In this document: piece after piece, positions 28,959-38,458 of the stretch
Layout: each line of letters starts with the position of its first letter
How positions within the stretch are numbered: the first letter of the stretch is position 1
From: an uncultured Clostridia bacterium
GTDB lineage: Bacteria; Bacillota; Clostridia; TANB77; CAG-508
Reading direction: 5' to 3'
DNA length: 64,000 nucleotides
Assembly (NCBI GenBank): GCA_910589185.1
Contig: CAJUSU010000002.1
Coordinates: 1 to 64,000 of the forward strand
Translations under genes and position numbers: made by a program
The notes under the pieces: model-generated
What the model was told of the DNA's origin: nothing
Seen by the model: the letters and a program-made list of their open reading frames with translations, nothing else
Databases searched by the model: none

Positions 28959-30824
28959 ATGAAAAAAAGAATATACTTAAATGATTGGACTATCAATAGT
29001 GGTATTATTGGCTTCCTAAATATTTTAGAAGAAGCAGGAAAAGACATTGAAAACATGATGAAAGAAAACTACATAGAATTTGACACAGAAATTTTAGCAA
29101 CATTTTCACAAGACTATTTTTCCTATTTTTTCAACAAATATGATGTAGCAAAGAGAACAAGAAAAAAGGTAATAGACAATTATTACAAAACAATAGAAAG
29201 TGCTATAAACAGTATGATATTGGAAGCTAGTACCAAAGAAGATAAAGAGAAAAATAAAAGATTTCAAGATACCATTAAAAAATTCACAAAATATATCAAA
29301 GAAACAATCAAAACACAAAAAGATAAAATTAAAAAATTTAATGAAGATAGCTATCAAGTAATAGACGAAGAATATAACAAAATAAAAGAACCTAAAATAC
29401 CAGAAGAACTACAACAGTTATTACAAGTACTAGAAAAGATTGTACAAGAAATAGAAAAAGAAGAAAATAATTCAAGAATAACTTTAAATTATTTCAAAAA
29501 TATCCTAAGTACTAACTATTTCGGCCAACCAAGTTTTATGAATGTGGTAAAAAGCAGTTGTACCATAAAAGAGCAACAAGAATTGATGCAAAAAGACTAC
29601 GTTAGTAATATTTTAGAAAATGCCTTTTTACAAGAAACTTTAGAAGGCAATTATACAATTGAACAAATACAAGAACATATTCAAAAAGTTACTAATATGA
29701 CTAAGGAAATAGAAACGATTTACAATAATATACAAAAGCAAATAGACAAGCAAAAAACACTAGAAGAAATACAAACATACATAAAAACAAAATTAAATTA
29801 TTGCTTGGTATGTGAAGAAGCAAAAACTATTACAGAGAATTATACAGAAAGTAATTTTGTTCCATTAGCGGTTAGTAGTGAAAATATGACGAACTTCTTT
29901 TGGAACCAAAAGCCACAAGTACCAATTTGTAGCTTATGCAAATTAATGATGTTCTGTATTCCAGCTGGTGTAACGCTCATTTCTAAAATAGAAAAAGATA
30001 GTAATATGAACTATAAAGAAACAGAATTATATAGTTTTATTAATTGCGATACTAGTGTAAAGAAATTGCTAAAAACGAACCGAAATCTTAGTGACAATTC
30101 TAAAAAAGAAAAAGCAACCATAAACCCTTATGTAGATTGTATTTTAGATATGATAGATAGTAAAGAAGAAATTGCAAGATGGCAATTAGAAAATATTTTT
30201 GTCGTAGAATTTGAAACAGAATATTTAGGATATAGTAGAATACAATATTTTCACATATTACCAAATGTTGCTAGATTCTTAACAGGTAAATATGTCAACG
30301 TATTACAAGCCGTATCAAATTATCAATTTAGACTACAATTAACTGATATGATGCTAAAAAATGAAGACACAGCAATGGTCATTAATAATAGGTTAAGAGA
30401 AAATTTTAATGATGCCAAAGTAAAGCAAGCATTTAATTGTTATTTAGCAACCAAAGTACGATTTGATTTAAATATGCTAAAAAAGGAGGGAAATAAAATG
30501 GAAGAAGAAATTCAAAAAGGAAACAAGAAGATTTATGCACTATACAATATTGGACAAGATATTAGAAAAACATTAAAAAATAAGAAAGAAGAAAATAAAT
30601 TAGATAGTTATGTATATAGAATGATAAACAGCATCAAAGCAAACAATAGAAAAGAATTTATGGATGTGGTAATTCGTTTGCATTTATATATGGCAAAAGA
30701 TGTATCGCCAATTTTCCTAGAAGTAATGCAAGATGGCAATTTAGATTTTGCCACAATAGGTCATAGCTTTTTATCAGGTTTAATATCTGACGAATATCGT
30801 AAGGAAGAAAAAGTAGAAGAATAA
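28959..30824 (+). CDS. cas8b: Type I-B Cascade large subunit Cas8b
   Basis: This 621-residue protein has a zinc-finger-like pair, CLVCEE near residue 282 and CSLCKLMMFC near 324, as in Cas8b/Csh1-type large subunits. The N-terminus LNDWTINSGIIGFLNILEEAG is typical of I-B Cas8. It recognises the PAM and holds the Cascade together. It starts 12 bases after the corrected cas6 stop, with AAAGGAGG ahead. The C-terminal 108 residues can be made separately (see cas11b). No active-site residues are expected. Confidence 0.85.
   Translation: MKKRIYLNDWTINSGIIGFLNILEEAGKDIENMMKENYIEFDTEILATFSQDYFSYFFNKYDVAKRTRKKVIDNYYKTIESAINSMILEASTKEDKEKNKRFQDTIKKFTKYIKETIKTQKDKIKKFNEDSYQVIDEEYNKIKEPKIPEELQQLLQVLEKIVQEIEKEENNSRITLNYFKNILSTNYFGQPSFMNVVKSSCTIKEQQELMQKDYVSNILENAFLQETLEGNYTIEQIQEHIQKVTNMTKEIETIYNNIQKQIDKQKTLEEIQTYIKTKLNYCLVCEEAKTITENYTESNFVPLAVSSENMTNFFWNQKPQVPICSLCKLMMFCIPAGVTLISKIEKDSNMNYKETELYSFINCDTSVKKLLKTNRNLSDNSKKEKATINPYVDCILDMIDSKEEIARWQLENIFVVEFETEYLGYSRIQYFHILPNVARFLTGKYVNVLQAVSNYQFRLQLTDMMLKNEDTAMVINNRLRENFNDAKVKQAFNCYLATKVRFDLNMLKKEGNKMEEEIQKGNKKIYALYNIGQDIRKTLKNKKEENKLDSYVYRMINSIKANNRKEFMDVVIRLHLYMAKDVSPIFLEVMQDGNLDFATIGHSFLSGLISDEYRKEEKVEE
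30498..30824 (+). CDS. cas11b: Internal translation product of cas8b: small subunit Cas11b
   Basis: Inside cas8b, a strong Shine-Dalgarno AAGGAGG (30483-30489) stands eight bases before an in-frame ATG at 30498. The 108-residue product (MEEEIQKGNKKIYALYNIG onward) is all-helical. Internal starts of this kind are known to produce Cas11 small subunits in type I-B, I-C and I-D systems, and no separate small-subunit gene exists here. Sequence and position support the call; production has to be shown. Confidence 0.7.
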   Translation: MEEEIQKGNKKIYALYNIGQDIRKTLKNKKEENKLDSYVYRMINSIKANNRKEFMDVVIRLHLYMAKDVSPIFLEVMQDGNLDFATIGHSFLSGLISDEYRKEEKVEE

Positions 30825-30840
30825 AAAAGGAAAGGAGCAA

Positions 30841-30868
30841 GAGAATTCTAGGAGATAAAAGAATTCTC
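30841..30868 (+). promoter_or_regulatory. Hairpin between cas8b and cas7
   Basis: GAGAATTC (30841-30848) and GAATTCTC (30861-30868) pair around a loop containing AGGAG. The stem ends 11 bases before the cas7 start. It may expose or hide a ribosome site, or stabilise the cas7 end of a processed mRNA. Confidence 0.5.
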
Positions 30869-30879
30869 AAATAGAGATT

Positions 30880-31785
30880 ATGAAAAATGGATTAACAATA
30901 ACAATGATTTTTAAAGCGCAAAGCTTAAACTATGGAGAAGGAATTGGAAATATTTCAGAACTAAAAAAATTATCAAGAGGTGATGGAAATGTATATACAT
31001 TTGCGTCAAGACAAGCACTACGCTATGATATAGCAAGATTAGGACACCAAATGTTTGACTGGAATTTAGAAGTAGTAGACAAATCAAAAGGAACAGTACA
31101 ATTTTCAGACAAATACAGCATTAAAGACTCAGAAGAAATGGATCTTTTCGGCTATATGAAGACCTCTAAGAAATCAGACGATACAGAAGGCGGTTCAGAC
31201 ATTAGAAGTGCAGCAGTTAGAATTAGTAATGCCATTTCATTAGAAAGCTATAGAAGTGATTTAGAGTTTTTAAGTAACAAGGGACTAGCAGATAGAATTA
31301 ACGAATTTCCTAATTTGGCTAATTTAGAACAACATTTAAGTTTTTATACCTATACAGTAACTATCGACTTAGACAAAATTGGAAAAGATGGAAATATAGA
31401 ATTAAGCAAAGAAGAAAAAGCAAAAAGAGTAACACAGCTATTAGAAATTATTAAAGTATTAAATAGAGAAATTAAAGGAAGACAAGAAAATTTAAGTCCA
31501 TTATTCGCCATTGGTGGAATTTATCTAATCAATACACCATTCTATTTAGGAAGAGTAGACTTAGAGGGAAAAGATGGTGAATTTAAAGTGAAATTAGATG
31601 CACTAAAAGAAACAGGTACATTAAAGATTGGAGAAAATACAATTGAAAACGATACTATAGTTGGACTAGTAGACGGAATTTTTGCCAACCAAGAAGAAAT
31701 AAACCAAGTATATGCAGGAAAAACATATCATATACAAGAATTTTTCGAGAATTTAGAAAACAAGGTGCAAGAATATTATCAATAA
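30880..31785 (+). CDS. cas7: Type I-B Cascade backbone protein Cas7
   Basis: This 301-residue RAMP protein of the Csh2/Cst2 (DevR) type begins GLTITMIFKAQSLNYGEGIGN. It has a conserved SRQALRYDIARLGHQMF segment near residue 45 and DIRSAAVRISNAISLESY near 108. Several copies coat the crRNA. There is no strong Shine-Dalgarno directly before ATG 30880; the hairpin upstream may compensate. It is followed after 15 bases by cas5. Confidence 0.88.
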   Translation: MKNGLTITMIFKAQSLNYGEGIGNISELKKLSRGDGNVYTFASRQALRYDIARLGHQMFDWNLEVVDKSKGTVQFSDKYSIKDSEEMDLFGYMKTSKKSDDTEGGSDIRSAAVRISNAISLESYRSDLEFLSNKGLADRINEFPNLANLEQHLSFYTYTVTIDLDKIGKDGNIELSKEEKAKRVTQLLEIIKVLNREIKGRQENLSPLFAIGGIYLINTPFYLGRVDLEGKDGEFKVKLDALKETGTLKIGENTIENDTIVGLVDGIFANQEEINQVYAGKTYHIQEFFENLENKVQEYYQ

Positions 31786-31800
31786 AAAGGGGGAAATGGT

Positions 31801-32448
31801 ATGAAAGTATTGAAAATGAAATTATTTCAAGAAACAGCGTGCTATAAAAAGCCATTTGCATATAAAGTAGCAGAAACATATCCACTTCCACCTTATTCTA
31901 CAGTAATAGGGATGTTTCACAAAATATTACAAGCCAAAAATGGAGAATACTTTCCTATGGAAGTATCTGTTCAAGGGAGATATGAAAATATTTTTTCAAA
32001 TTATCAAACCCTAAGGATGTACAAGAAAAACAAGGTAACTTCTATGCCTAGAAATGTACATCAATTATTAAATGTAGAATTAGTCATTCACGTTTGCGCA
32101 CAAGATGAAATTATTGATAAGATATATTACAATGTTACTCATGGAGTAGAAACATTTACATTAGGAAGAAACGAGGACATTGTAAGACTAGATGATATCA
32201 AGATTTGTGAGCAAATGCAAGAATTGGACGAAGGAATTTTACAATATAATGCCTATATTCCAAGTGAAAATAGAGAACTTAATGGAATTAAATATCGTAT
32301 TCCAACTACTTACACAATTCAAAATGAATTAAGAATTTGGAACAAAGAAAATGTAAAATATGTAGAAAAAGGTAAAACAATAGAAGAAGTATTACAAGAC
32401 GAAGACGGAGATTTGGTATTCTTAGCCAATAAAGAAAGCAATTTATAG
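31801..32448 (+). CDS. cas5: Type I-B Cascade subunit Cas5
   Basis: This 215-residue RAMP protein has the Cas5 N-terminal signature FKAPFAYKV-like stretch KPFAYKVAETYPLPPYST (residues 18-35), where the PPYST-x-x-G turn is typical. It binds the 5' handle of the crRNA next to Cas8b. Its ribosome site is AAGGGGGAAATGGT. A hairpin with a T-run follows before cas3. Confidence 0.88.
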   Translation: MKVLKMKLFQETACYKKPFAYKVAETYPLPPYSTVIGMFHKILQAKNGEYFPMEVSVQGRYENIFSNYQTLRMYKKNKVTSMPRNVHQLLNVELVIHVCAQDEIIDKIYYNVTHGVETFTLGRNEDIVRLDDIKICEQMQELDEGILQYNAYIPSENRELNGIKYRIPTTYTIQNELRIWNKENVKYVEKGKTIEEVLQDEDGDLVFLANKESNL

Positions 32449-32460
32449 TGCTTCTCAAAA

Positions 32461-32515
32461 TAAAAAACTGCTTTAAGTATTACTGATACAATACCAAGCA
32501 GTTTTTATTTTTCTA
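32461..32515 (+). terminator. Intra-operon terminator/attenuator between cas5 and cas3
   Basis: AAAACTGCTT and AAGCAGTTTT pair around about 22 bases and are followed by TTATTTTT. It separates the Cascade genes from cas3-cas4-cas1-cas2, so the nuclease and adaptation genes may be expressed at a lower level. Confidence 0.65.
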
Positions 32516-32530
32516 AAAAAGGAGAAAAAT

Positions 32531-34699
32531 ATGATAGTAGCTTATGCAAAATCAAAACCAATAGAAACGATAAAGCAACATACCAATGAAGTATTAAAGG
32601 AGTTAGAAATATTAAAAAACATATATGGCAAAAAAATAGTAGAAAACAAAGTAGAAGACGAGGAACAATTTTGGCTTACCATTGAAATTGCGTGTAGATA
32701 TCACGACTGTGGAAAAATTTTTACCCCATTTCAAAATGAAATACTAAGAAAATTAGGAGAAAAGTTGTTACCAACAGAATTTGACTATGCTATCAAACAC
32801 GAACAACTTTCGCCACTATTTATTCCAAAAGAAGTATTAAAACAGTTAGATATAACACATCAAAAGATTTTACTACAGGCAATCTATTACCATCACGAGA
32901 GAAATAGCATTATTCCAGATGCTAATCTCATAAAAGAAATATGGGAAAAAGATATCTATCCAAGGATAGACGAAATTGAAAAAGAATTTGTTTTTCCTAT
33001 TGCAAAACAAGTAAGCACAATGTACTTAAATAAGGTTGAGCAAAGAATAGATGAAGAAAGTGCTCATTATTTAGAATATTGTCTAATCAAAGGAATTGTA
33101 CATCGTTGTGATCACTCTGGTTCTGCACATTTACCAATAGAAATAGAATCTCAAAATTGTCTAGGAGAAGAAACAGAAAAATTTGTTATAGAAAAATACA
33201 AAAAAACAAATGACTTGCAAGAATTTTGCAAAGAAAATAGAGAAAATAATATTCTTAGCATTGCATCTACTGGATATGGAAAAACAGAAGCGGCAGCTAT
33301 TTGGGCAAATCAAGATAAAACTATTTATACCTTACCATTTTGCATTAGTTTAAATGATATTTTTGACAGACTAAATAAAATCATGGAATATCAAAATGTA
33401 GGACTACTACACTCTACAGCTTTAGACTATATGCTAGAAAATGAAGAAATAGAATATCCACAAGAATTATACGAAGATTCCAAAATAATGGGTGTTAAAA
33501 TTTTACTTTCTACCATTCATCAATTTTTCTATTTTGCATTAAAACATCAAGGATACGAAAAAATATATGCTATGCTAAGTCATACCAAGGTAGTCATTGA
33601 CGAAATACAAGCCTATCAACCAAAAGTAACAGCTATTATTTTAAAAGGACTAAAAATGATAAATGATATAGGTGGAAAATTTATGATTATGACAGCAACT
33701 CTTCCGGGAATTTATCAAGAAGATTTAGAAGAAAGCAAAATATCACTAGCAAAGCAGTATTTCTATTCTGATAGAAATAGGCACAAAATACAACTGATAA
33801 ATGAAACAATAGAAAGTAGCATAGAGGAAATCATAAGTAAAGCTAAAGAAAGCAAAGTTTTAGTTATCGTGAATACAGTAGACAAAGCCATTGAGCTGTA
33901 TGAAAAATGTAAGGAAAATGCAGAAGTTAAATTATTACATGCCAGATTTATAGAAGAAGATAAGTCAAAATTAGAACAAGAAATAAAACAATTTGCAAGA
34001 AGTGAGCGAAACGGAATATGGATAACAACACAAATTGTAGAAGCATCATTGGATATTGACTTTGACTATCTATATACAGAAATGTCTACTTTGGATAGTT
34101 TATTTCAAAGAATGGGTAGATGTTATAGGGGGAGAGAATACGAAAAAGAAGAAGCGAACATTAAAATTTATACCAAAGAACCAAGTGGGATTCAGTATGT
34201 ATATAATAAACAAATCAGTGAATTAAGTACTAAAATGCTAGAAGAATATAACGAACAAATATTAAAAGAAGAAACAAAGGCAGAATTAGTAAAAAAACTA
34301 TATTCAAGAGAAGCATTGCAAGGTACTAGTTATTTAGAAGAATTTGAAGCTGCAAAAAGAGTGCTAAAAAATATTGCGGACCATACTTTAACAGAAAAAG
34401 AAGCAAAGAAATTTTTAACTGATATTAAAACAATAACTGTAATTCCAAAACAAATTTATGAAGAAAATTTATCACTATTTGAAGGATATGAACAAGAGAA
34501 AAATAGTCAAAAGAAAAATGAGATACTAAAACAAATTAGAAAACTATGTATGAATATTTTAGAAAGTCAAGCTAAGGGAAGATGTAGAGATGTGGGATAT
34601 GGAATAAAAGGAATGTTCTTTATTAGTGCAAAATATGACAAAGAAAAAGGACTATTATTAAAAGAAAAAAATGAAAACTTTGATGATAGAAGTTTTTAA
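32531..34699 (+). CDS. cas3: CRISPR-associated helicase/nuclease Cas3
   Basis: This 722-residue protein has an N-terminal HD nuclease and a C-terminal SF2 helicase. HD residues are seen in RYHDCGKIF near residue 56 and YYHHERN near 119. Helicase motifs are STGYGKTEAAAIWA (Walker A, near 246), VIDEIQAYQP (DExH, near 356), TATLPG, QIVEASLDIDFD (motif V) and FQRMGRCYR (motif VI). It is recruited by Cascade and degrades the target strand. Ribosome site AAAGGAG. All catalytic motifs are present. Confidence 0.93.
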   Translation: MIVAYAKSKPIETIKQHTNEVLKELEILKNIYGKKIVENKVEDEEQFWLTIEIACRYHDCGKIFTPFQNEILRKLGEKLLPTEFDYAIKHEQLSPLFIPKEVLKQLDITHQKILLQAIYYHHERNSIIPDANLIKEIWEKDIYPRIDEIEKEFVFPIAKQVSTMYLNKVEQRIDEESAHYLEYCLIKGIVHRCDHSGSAHLPIEIESQNCLGEETEKFVIEKYKKTNDLQEFCKENRENNILSIASTGYGKTEAAAIWANQDKTIYTLPFCISLNDIFDRLNKIMEYQNVGLLHSTALDYMLENEEIEYPQELYEDSKIMGVKILLSTIHQFFYFALKHQGYEKIYAMLSHTKVVIDEIQAYQPKVTAIILKGLKMINDIGGKFMIMTATLPGIYQEDLEESKISLAKQYFYSDRNRHKIQLINETIESSIEEIISKAKESKVLVIVNTVDKAIELYEKCKENAEVKLLHARFIEEDKSKLEQEIKQFARSERNGIWITTQIVEASLDIDFDYLYTEMSTLDSLFQRMGRCYRGREYEKEEANIKIYTKEPSGIQYVYNKQISELSTKMLEEYNEQILKEETKAELVKKLYSREALQGTSYLEEFEAAKRVLKNIADHTLTEKEAKKFLTDIKTITVIPKQIYEENLSLFEGYEQEKNSQKKNEILKQIRKLCMNILESQAKGRCRDVGYGIKGMFFISAKYDKEKGLLLKEKNENFDDRSF

Positions 34700-34714
34700 A
34701 AAGGAGATAAAAAA

Positions 34715-35203
34715 GTGCAAGTTACAGGAACAATGATTTATTACTATTTCGTTTGTCAAAGAAAGTTATGGTATTTTTGTAATGAAATTACAATGGAGCA
34801 AAATAGCGAGTTAGTTTCAATAGGAAAAGTATTAGACGAGACAAGTTATCAACGAGAGAAAAAGAGCATTTTAATTGATAATCAAATTAATATTGATTTT
34901 ATTGAGAACGGAGCGGTTTTGCACGAAGTAAAGAAAACAAAGGCCATTGAAAAAGCGGGCGAATGGCAGATTAAATACTATATGTATTATCTAGAAGAAA
35001 GAGGCGTAAAGGAAATCGAAGCAAAGGTAGACTATCCATTGTTAAAACAAACGAAAGAAGTATTCTTAACAGAAGAAGATAGACAAGTATTAAAAGGAGC
35101 AATTGAAGATATTGAAAAAATGTTACAAAGTGAAAAGATACCCAACAAATTAGACGAAAAAATATGTAAAAAATGTGCCTATTATGATTTATGCTATATT
35201 TAA
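34715..35203 (+). CDS. cas4: CRISPR adaptation exonuclease Cas4
   Basis: This 162-residue protein of the Cas4 (Dna2/RecB-like) family starts at GTG 34715 behind AAGGAG. An N-terminal cysteine lies in YYYFVCQRKLWYFCNE. The nuclease core is in the middle, and the C-terminal CKKCAYYDLC gives the remaining iron-sulfur cluster cysteines. It trims prespacers and selects the PAM-proximal end with Cas1-Cas2. Confidence 0.9.
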   Translation: MQVTGTMIYYYFVCQRKLWYFCNEITMEQNSELVSIGKVLDETSYQREKKSILIDNQINIDFIENGAVLHEVKKTKAIEKAGEWQIKYYMYYLEERGVKEIEAKVDYPLLKQTKEVFLTEEDRQVLKGAIEDIEKMLQSEKIPNKLDEKICKKCAYYDLCYI

Positions 35204-35221
35204 GGCAAGAAAGGGGGCAAA

Positions 35222-36214
35222 ATGAAACAATCCTATTATTTATATAAAAGTGGTAGATTACAAAGAAAAGATAATACGTTACAAATTGAATATAAAGACG
35301 GAAGTAAAAAAGTTATTCCAGTAGAAAGGGTAAATGATATTTATGTAATGACAGAATTTGATATTAACACTACATTACTTAGTTTTCTTTCACAATATGG
35401 AATTTCAGTGCATTTTTTTAATTATTATGGATTTTACACAGGTACATATTATCCGAAAGAACAATTAGTATCTGGTAAACTATTAGTAAAACAAGTGGAA
35501 AACTATACAAATAAGGCTAAGAGAATAAAAATAGCACAAAAATTTATTGATGCAGCTTCCTACAATATATTGAAAAATTTAAAATATTATCAAAATAGAG
35601 GAAAAGACTTAGAAGAATATATCAAGCAAATAGAATCTTTGAGAAAATATATTAATACTTCCAAAGATGTCAAAGAATTAATGGGAATAGAAGGAAACAT
35701 TAGGAAAGTATATTATGATTCGTGGAATATCATTATCAACCAAGATATTGCATTTGAAAAAAGAGTGAAAAATCCACCAGATAATGCGATTAATTCACTA
35801 ATTTCCTATGTCAATACAATTGTTTATACAAGAGTGTTAGCAGAGATATATAAAACACAGCTAAATCCAACCATCAGCTATTTACATGAACCATCAGAAA
35901 GAAGATTTTCTTTATGCTTAGATATTGCAGAGATATTTAAACCAATTTTAGCAGATAGATTAATCTTTTCTATGTTAAATAAAAAACAAATTACAGAAAA
36001 AGACTTTGAGGAAGGACTAAACTTTTTATACATTAAAGAAAATGTAAGAAAAGAAATAACGAAGGAAATGGATGCAAAATTACAAACTGTAATAAAGCAT
36101 AAGACTTTGAGCAAAGAAGTTAGTTATGAGTATTTAATAAGACTAGAAATTTATAAACTAATAAAATACTTATTGGAAGATGAAGAATACGAAGGATTTA
36201 AAATATGGTGGTAA
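35222..36214 (+). CDS. cas1: CRISPR integrase Cas1
   Basis: This 330-residue Cas1 of the I-B type has YYLYKSGRLQRKDNTL at the N-terminus, a conserved glutamate region MGIEGNIRKVYYDSW, and LHEPSERRFSLCLDIAEIFKP near residue 221, with the catalytic His and the downstream acidic residues. It inserts new spacers at the leader end. Ribosome site AAGGGGG. It is followed immediately by cas2. Confidence 0.94.
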   Translation: MKQSYYLYKSGRLQRKDNTLQIEYKDGSKKVIPVERVNDIYVMTEFDINTTLLSFLSQYGISVHFFNYYGFYTGTYYPKEQLVSGKLLVKQVENYTNKAKRIKIAQKFIDAASYNILKNLKYYQNRGKDLEEYIKQIESLRKYINTSKDVKELMGIEGNIRKVYYDSWNIIINQDIAFEKRVKNPPDNAINSLISYVNTIVYTRVLAEIYKTQLNPTISYLHEPSERRFSLCLDIAEIFKPILADRLIFSMLNKKQITEKDFEEGLNFLYIKENVRKEITKEMDAKLQTVIKHKTLSKEVSYEYLIRLEIYKLIKYLLEDEEYEGFKIWW

Positions 36215-36215
36215 T

Positions 36216-36500
36216 ATGTATGTGATTTTAGTTTATGATATTAATTTAGAAGAAAAAGAGGGACAAAAAGTATTAAGAAATGTTTTTAAAACCTGCAAGA
36301 AATATTTAGTACATATTCAAAATTCCACCTTTGAGGGAGAGCTCCTAGAATCACAAGCATTAAAGTTAAATAAAGAATTAAATAAATATATTCGTAAAGA
36401 TAAAGATTCTGTTATTATATTTAAAAGCAGAAATCAAAGATGGCTAGATAAAGAATTCTGGGGCAAAATGGAAAAAGACGAAACTTCTAATTTTTTATAA
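36216..36500 (+). CDS. cas2: CRISPR adaptation protein Cas2
   Basis: This 94-residue protein begins MYVILVYDI, the Cas2 ferredoxin-fold strand with the conserved Asp, and includes VHIQNSTFEGEL. ATG 36216 starts one base after the cas1 stop, implying translational coupling; an upstream in-frame ATG at 36180 would overlap cas1. It bridges two Cas1 dimers. It is the last gene of the operon and is followed by the leader of array 1. Confidence 0.93.
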   Translation: MYVILVYDINLEEKEGQKVLRNVFKTCKKYLVHIQNSTFEGELLESQALKLNKELNKYIRKDKDSVIIFKSRNQRWLDKEFWGKMEKDETSNFL

Positions 36501-36511
36501 CCTTGAAAATT

Positions 36512-36689
36512 TTCGTCGACCTATGATAGTGCAAAAAAGGTGGGGGTTCGACGAATTACTATAATATAGATATACCAACGACTCTCAAGCACGGATATAT
36601 TATTAGCTAGTATAAATTTGAGAAAAATAGGTTACATCGACGAATTTGAGTGGTATAATGATTGGAAATAAAGGGTTAAAAAGCGACCT
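36512..36689 (+). promoter_or_regulatory. Leader of CRISPR array 1
   Basis: It holds TTCGTCGACC (36512-36521) facing GGTTCGACGAA (36545-36555), a further TCGACGAA near 36638, and a promoter TTACAT (36631-36636)-16-TATAAT (36653-36658). The same elements in the same order occur before array 2, so they are probably functional in transcription or spacer integration. Confidence 0.7.
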
Positions 36690-37374
36690 GTATTAATTTA
36701 AATATATTAGAATTTAAAGTCTGTACCTTCTATAGCTTGTACATAGTTAAAAGGTATTAATTTAAATATATTAGAATTTAAAGAAAGTTTTTAAATAGGG
36801 GGATTTTTTTTATGGATTAGTATTAATTTAAATATATTAGAATTTAAAGTCTTTTCCGAGCGGTTTAGCTGGCTCAATAGACAGTGTATTAATTTAAATA
36901 TATTAGAATTTAAAGTTACTACTTAAGACAACCTCTGCAGTAATTTGACAGTATTAATTTAAATATATTAGAATTTAAAGGATGGATACGAAGAAATTGA
37001 AGATATTAACTTAGGTGTATTAATTTAAATATATTAGAATTTAAAGGTTTTTGAAAATGTATAAAATGGAGGCAAAAAATGCTAAGTATTAATTTAAATA
37101 TATTAGAATTTAAAGACATCGGCAAGAGGGAACATAGCATCATCTTCAGCGTATTAATTTAAATATATTAGAATTTAAAGGACGTTTGCAAAAATATCTA
37201 TCATTTTTCAAACACCGTATTAATTTAAATATATTAGAATTTAAAGACTGAAAGCAAGCTGTATAATTCGATACAACCAATCCATGTATTAATTTAAATA
37301 TATTAGAATTTAAATTTTCAAAACTTAGCAATTGGAATTATATCAGCAATTGTATTAATTTAAATATATTAGAA
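36690..37374 (+). CRISPR. CRISPR array 1, type I-B, 10 spacers
   Basis: Repeats of 30 bases begin GTATTAATTT, have AAATATATTA in the middle and end GAATTTAAAG. They start at 36690, 36754, 36820, 36886, 36951, 37017, 37086, 37151, 37217, 37286 and 37352. Spacers are 34-39 bases. The tenth repeat has a changed last base and the eleventh loses its 3' end, so the right side is the old, leader-distal end. The array follows cas2 directly. No spacer was seen to match the window. Confidence 0.97.
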
Positions 37375-37442
37375 AAATCCATTAACCATTTCCAACAAAA
37401 CTGTATACAATATATCAAAACAAAGAATAAAGGAGGCCAAAT

Positions 37443-38402
37443 ATGCTAGGAACAATAGGAAATACGCCATTAATTAAAATTCAATACCAATATAAACAAA
37501 AAACAAATTACATATATGCGAAGTTAGAAAGCTATAACTTAACAGGAAGTATTAAAGATAGAACAGCTTATTACATCATTACAAAAGCCAAACAAAGAGG
37601 GACTCTAAAAGAAGGAATGCCCATTATAGAAGCAACAAGTGGCAATACTGGAATTTCACTATCAGCCTTAGGAAAATATTATCATCATCCAGTATATATT
37701 TTTATGCCAAATTGGGTAAGCAAGGAAAGAATACAATTAATGAAAAGCTATGGAGCACAAGTCACAACATTTTCACATGAACAGGGAGGCTTCAAAAGGT
37801 GTATCCAAGAAGCACAAAAATTAGCCAAAAGAATGAATGGTTTTCTAGCAAACCAATTTGCGAATCAAGACAACTTATTAGCACAATATGAAACAACAGG
37901 GCAAGAGATTGTTAACCAAGTGCCAGAAGATATTGGTGGATTTGTGTCGGGAGTGGGAACTGGTGGAACTCTCATGGGAATAGGAAAAAAGATAAGAAGA
38001 AGTTATCCAGAAGCAAAGATAATTGCCATTGAGCCAGATAGTATGCCACTCATTTCAAAAAATAGAGCCATCGCACCACACAAAATAGAAGGAATAGGAG
38101 ATGATTTTATTCCTGCCTTAATTGACAAAAACGAAATAGATAAAGTCATTTTAATTCATGATATGGACGCTATTAATATGTCAAGAAAGTTGTCAGCTGA
38201 CTTGGGACTAGGAGTTGGAATTTCCTCAGGAGCTAACCTTTTAGGTTGTATTCTATTACAAGGTGAAATAAAAACACCAGTTGTTACAGTATTTGCAGAT
38301 GACAACAAAAAATATTTAAGCACAGACTTAAGCAAACCAATAGACGAAAACGAAAAATATATTTCAAATCAAGTAAAATTAATAACATATGAAGTGTGCT
38401 AA
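37443..38402 (+). CDS. cysK: Cysteine synthase family PLP enzyme
   Basis: This 319-residue fold-type II PLP enzyme has [20 protein letters not shown], with the PLP lysine near residue 37, [13 protein letters not shown], and the phosphate-binding loop [15 protein letters not shown] near residue 167. It forms cysteine from O-acetylserine and sulfide, or a related beta-substitution product. Ribosome site AAAGGAGG. CysK and CysM-like substrates cannot be told apart with certainty. It stands alone between array 1 and the lysozyme gene. Confidence 0.85.
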   Translation: MLGTIGNTPLIKIQYQYKQKTNYIYAKLESYNLTGSIKDRTAYYIITKAKQRGTLKEGMPIIEATSGNTGISLSALGKYYHHPVYIFMPNWVSKERIQLMKSYGAQVTTFSHEQGGFKRCIQEAQKLAKRMNGFLANQFANQDNLLAQYETTGQEIVNQVPEDIGGFVSGVGTGGTLMGIGKKIRRSYPEAKIIAIEPDSMPLISKNRAIAPHKIEGIGDDFIPALIDKNEIDKVILIHDMDAINMSRKLSADLGLGVGISSGANLLGCILLQGEIKTPVVTVFADDNKKYLSTDLSKPIDENEKYISNQVKLITYEVC

Positions 38403-38418
38403 TCACACAAATAAGCTT

Positions 38419-38448
38419 CTCTCATAAGATATATAAAACTTATGAGAG
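38419..38448 (+). promoter_or_regulatory. Hairpin overlapping the ribosome site of the GH25 lysozyme
   Basis: CTCTCATAAG (38419-38428) pairs perfectly with CTTATGAGAG (38439-38448). The right arm includes the start of the GAGAGGAG Shine-Dalgarno of the next gene. It may lower translation, or be the 3' end stem of cysK mRNA. Confidence 0.45.
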
Positions 38449-38458
38449 GAGCATTTTT

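Noticed and set aside
28187..28984. cas6 as read in the plain zero frame
   Set aside because: It lacks the glycine-rich loop, and its end overlaps cas8b in a foreign frame; the shifted frame gives the normal protein.
37146..37331. Minus-strand open frame across CRISPR array 1
   Set aside because: It is a translation of the repeats (recurrent LNSNIFKLI), not a gene.
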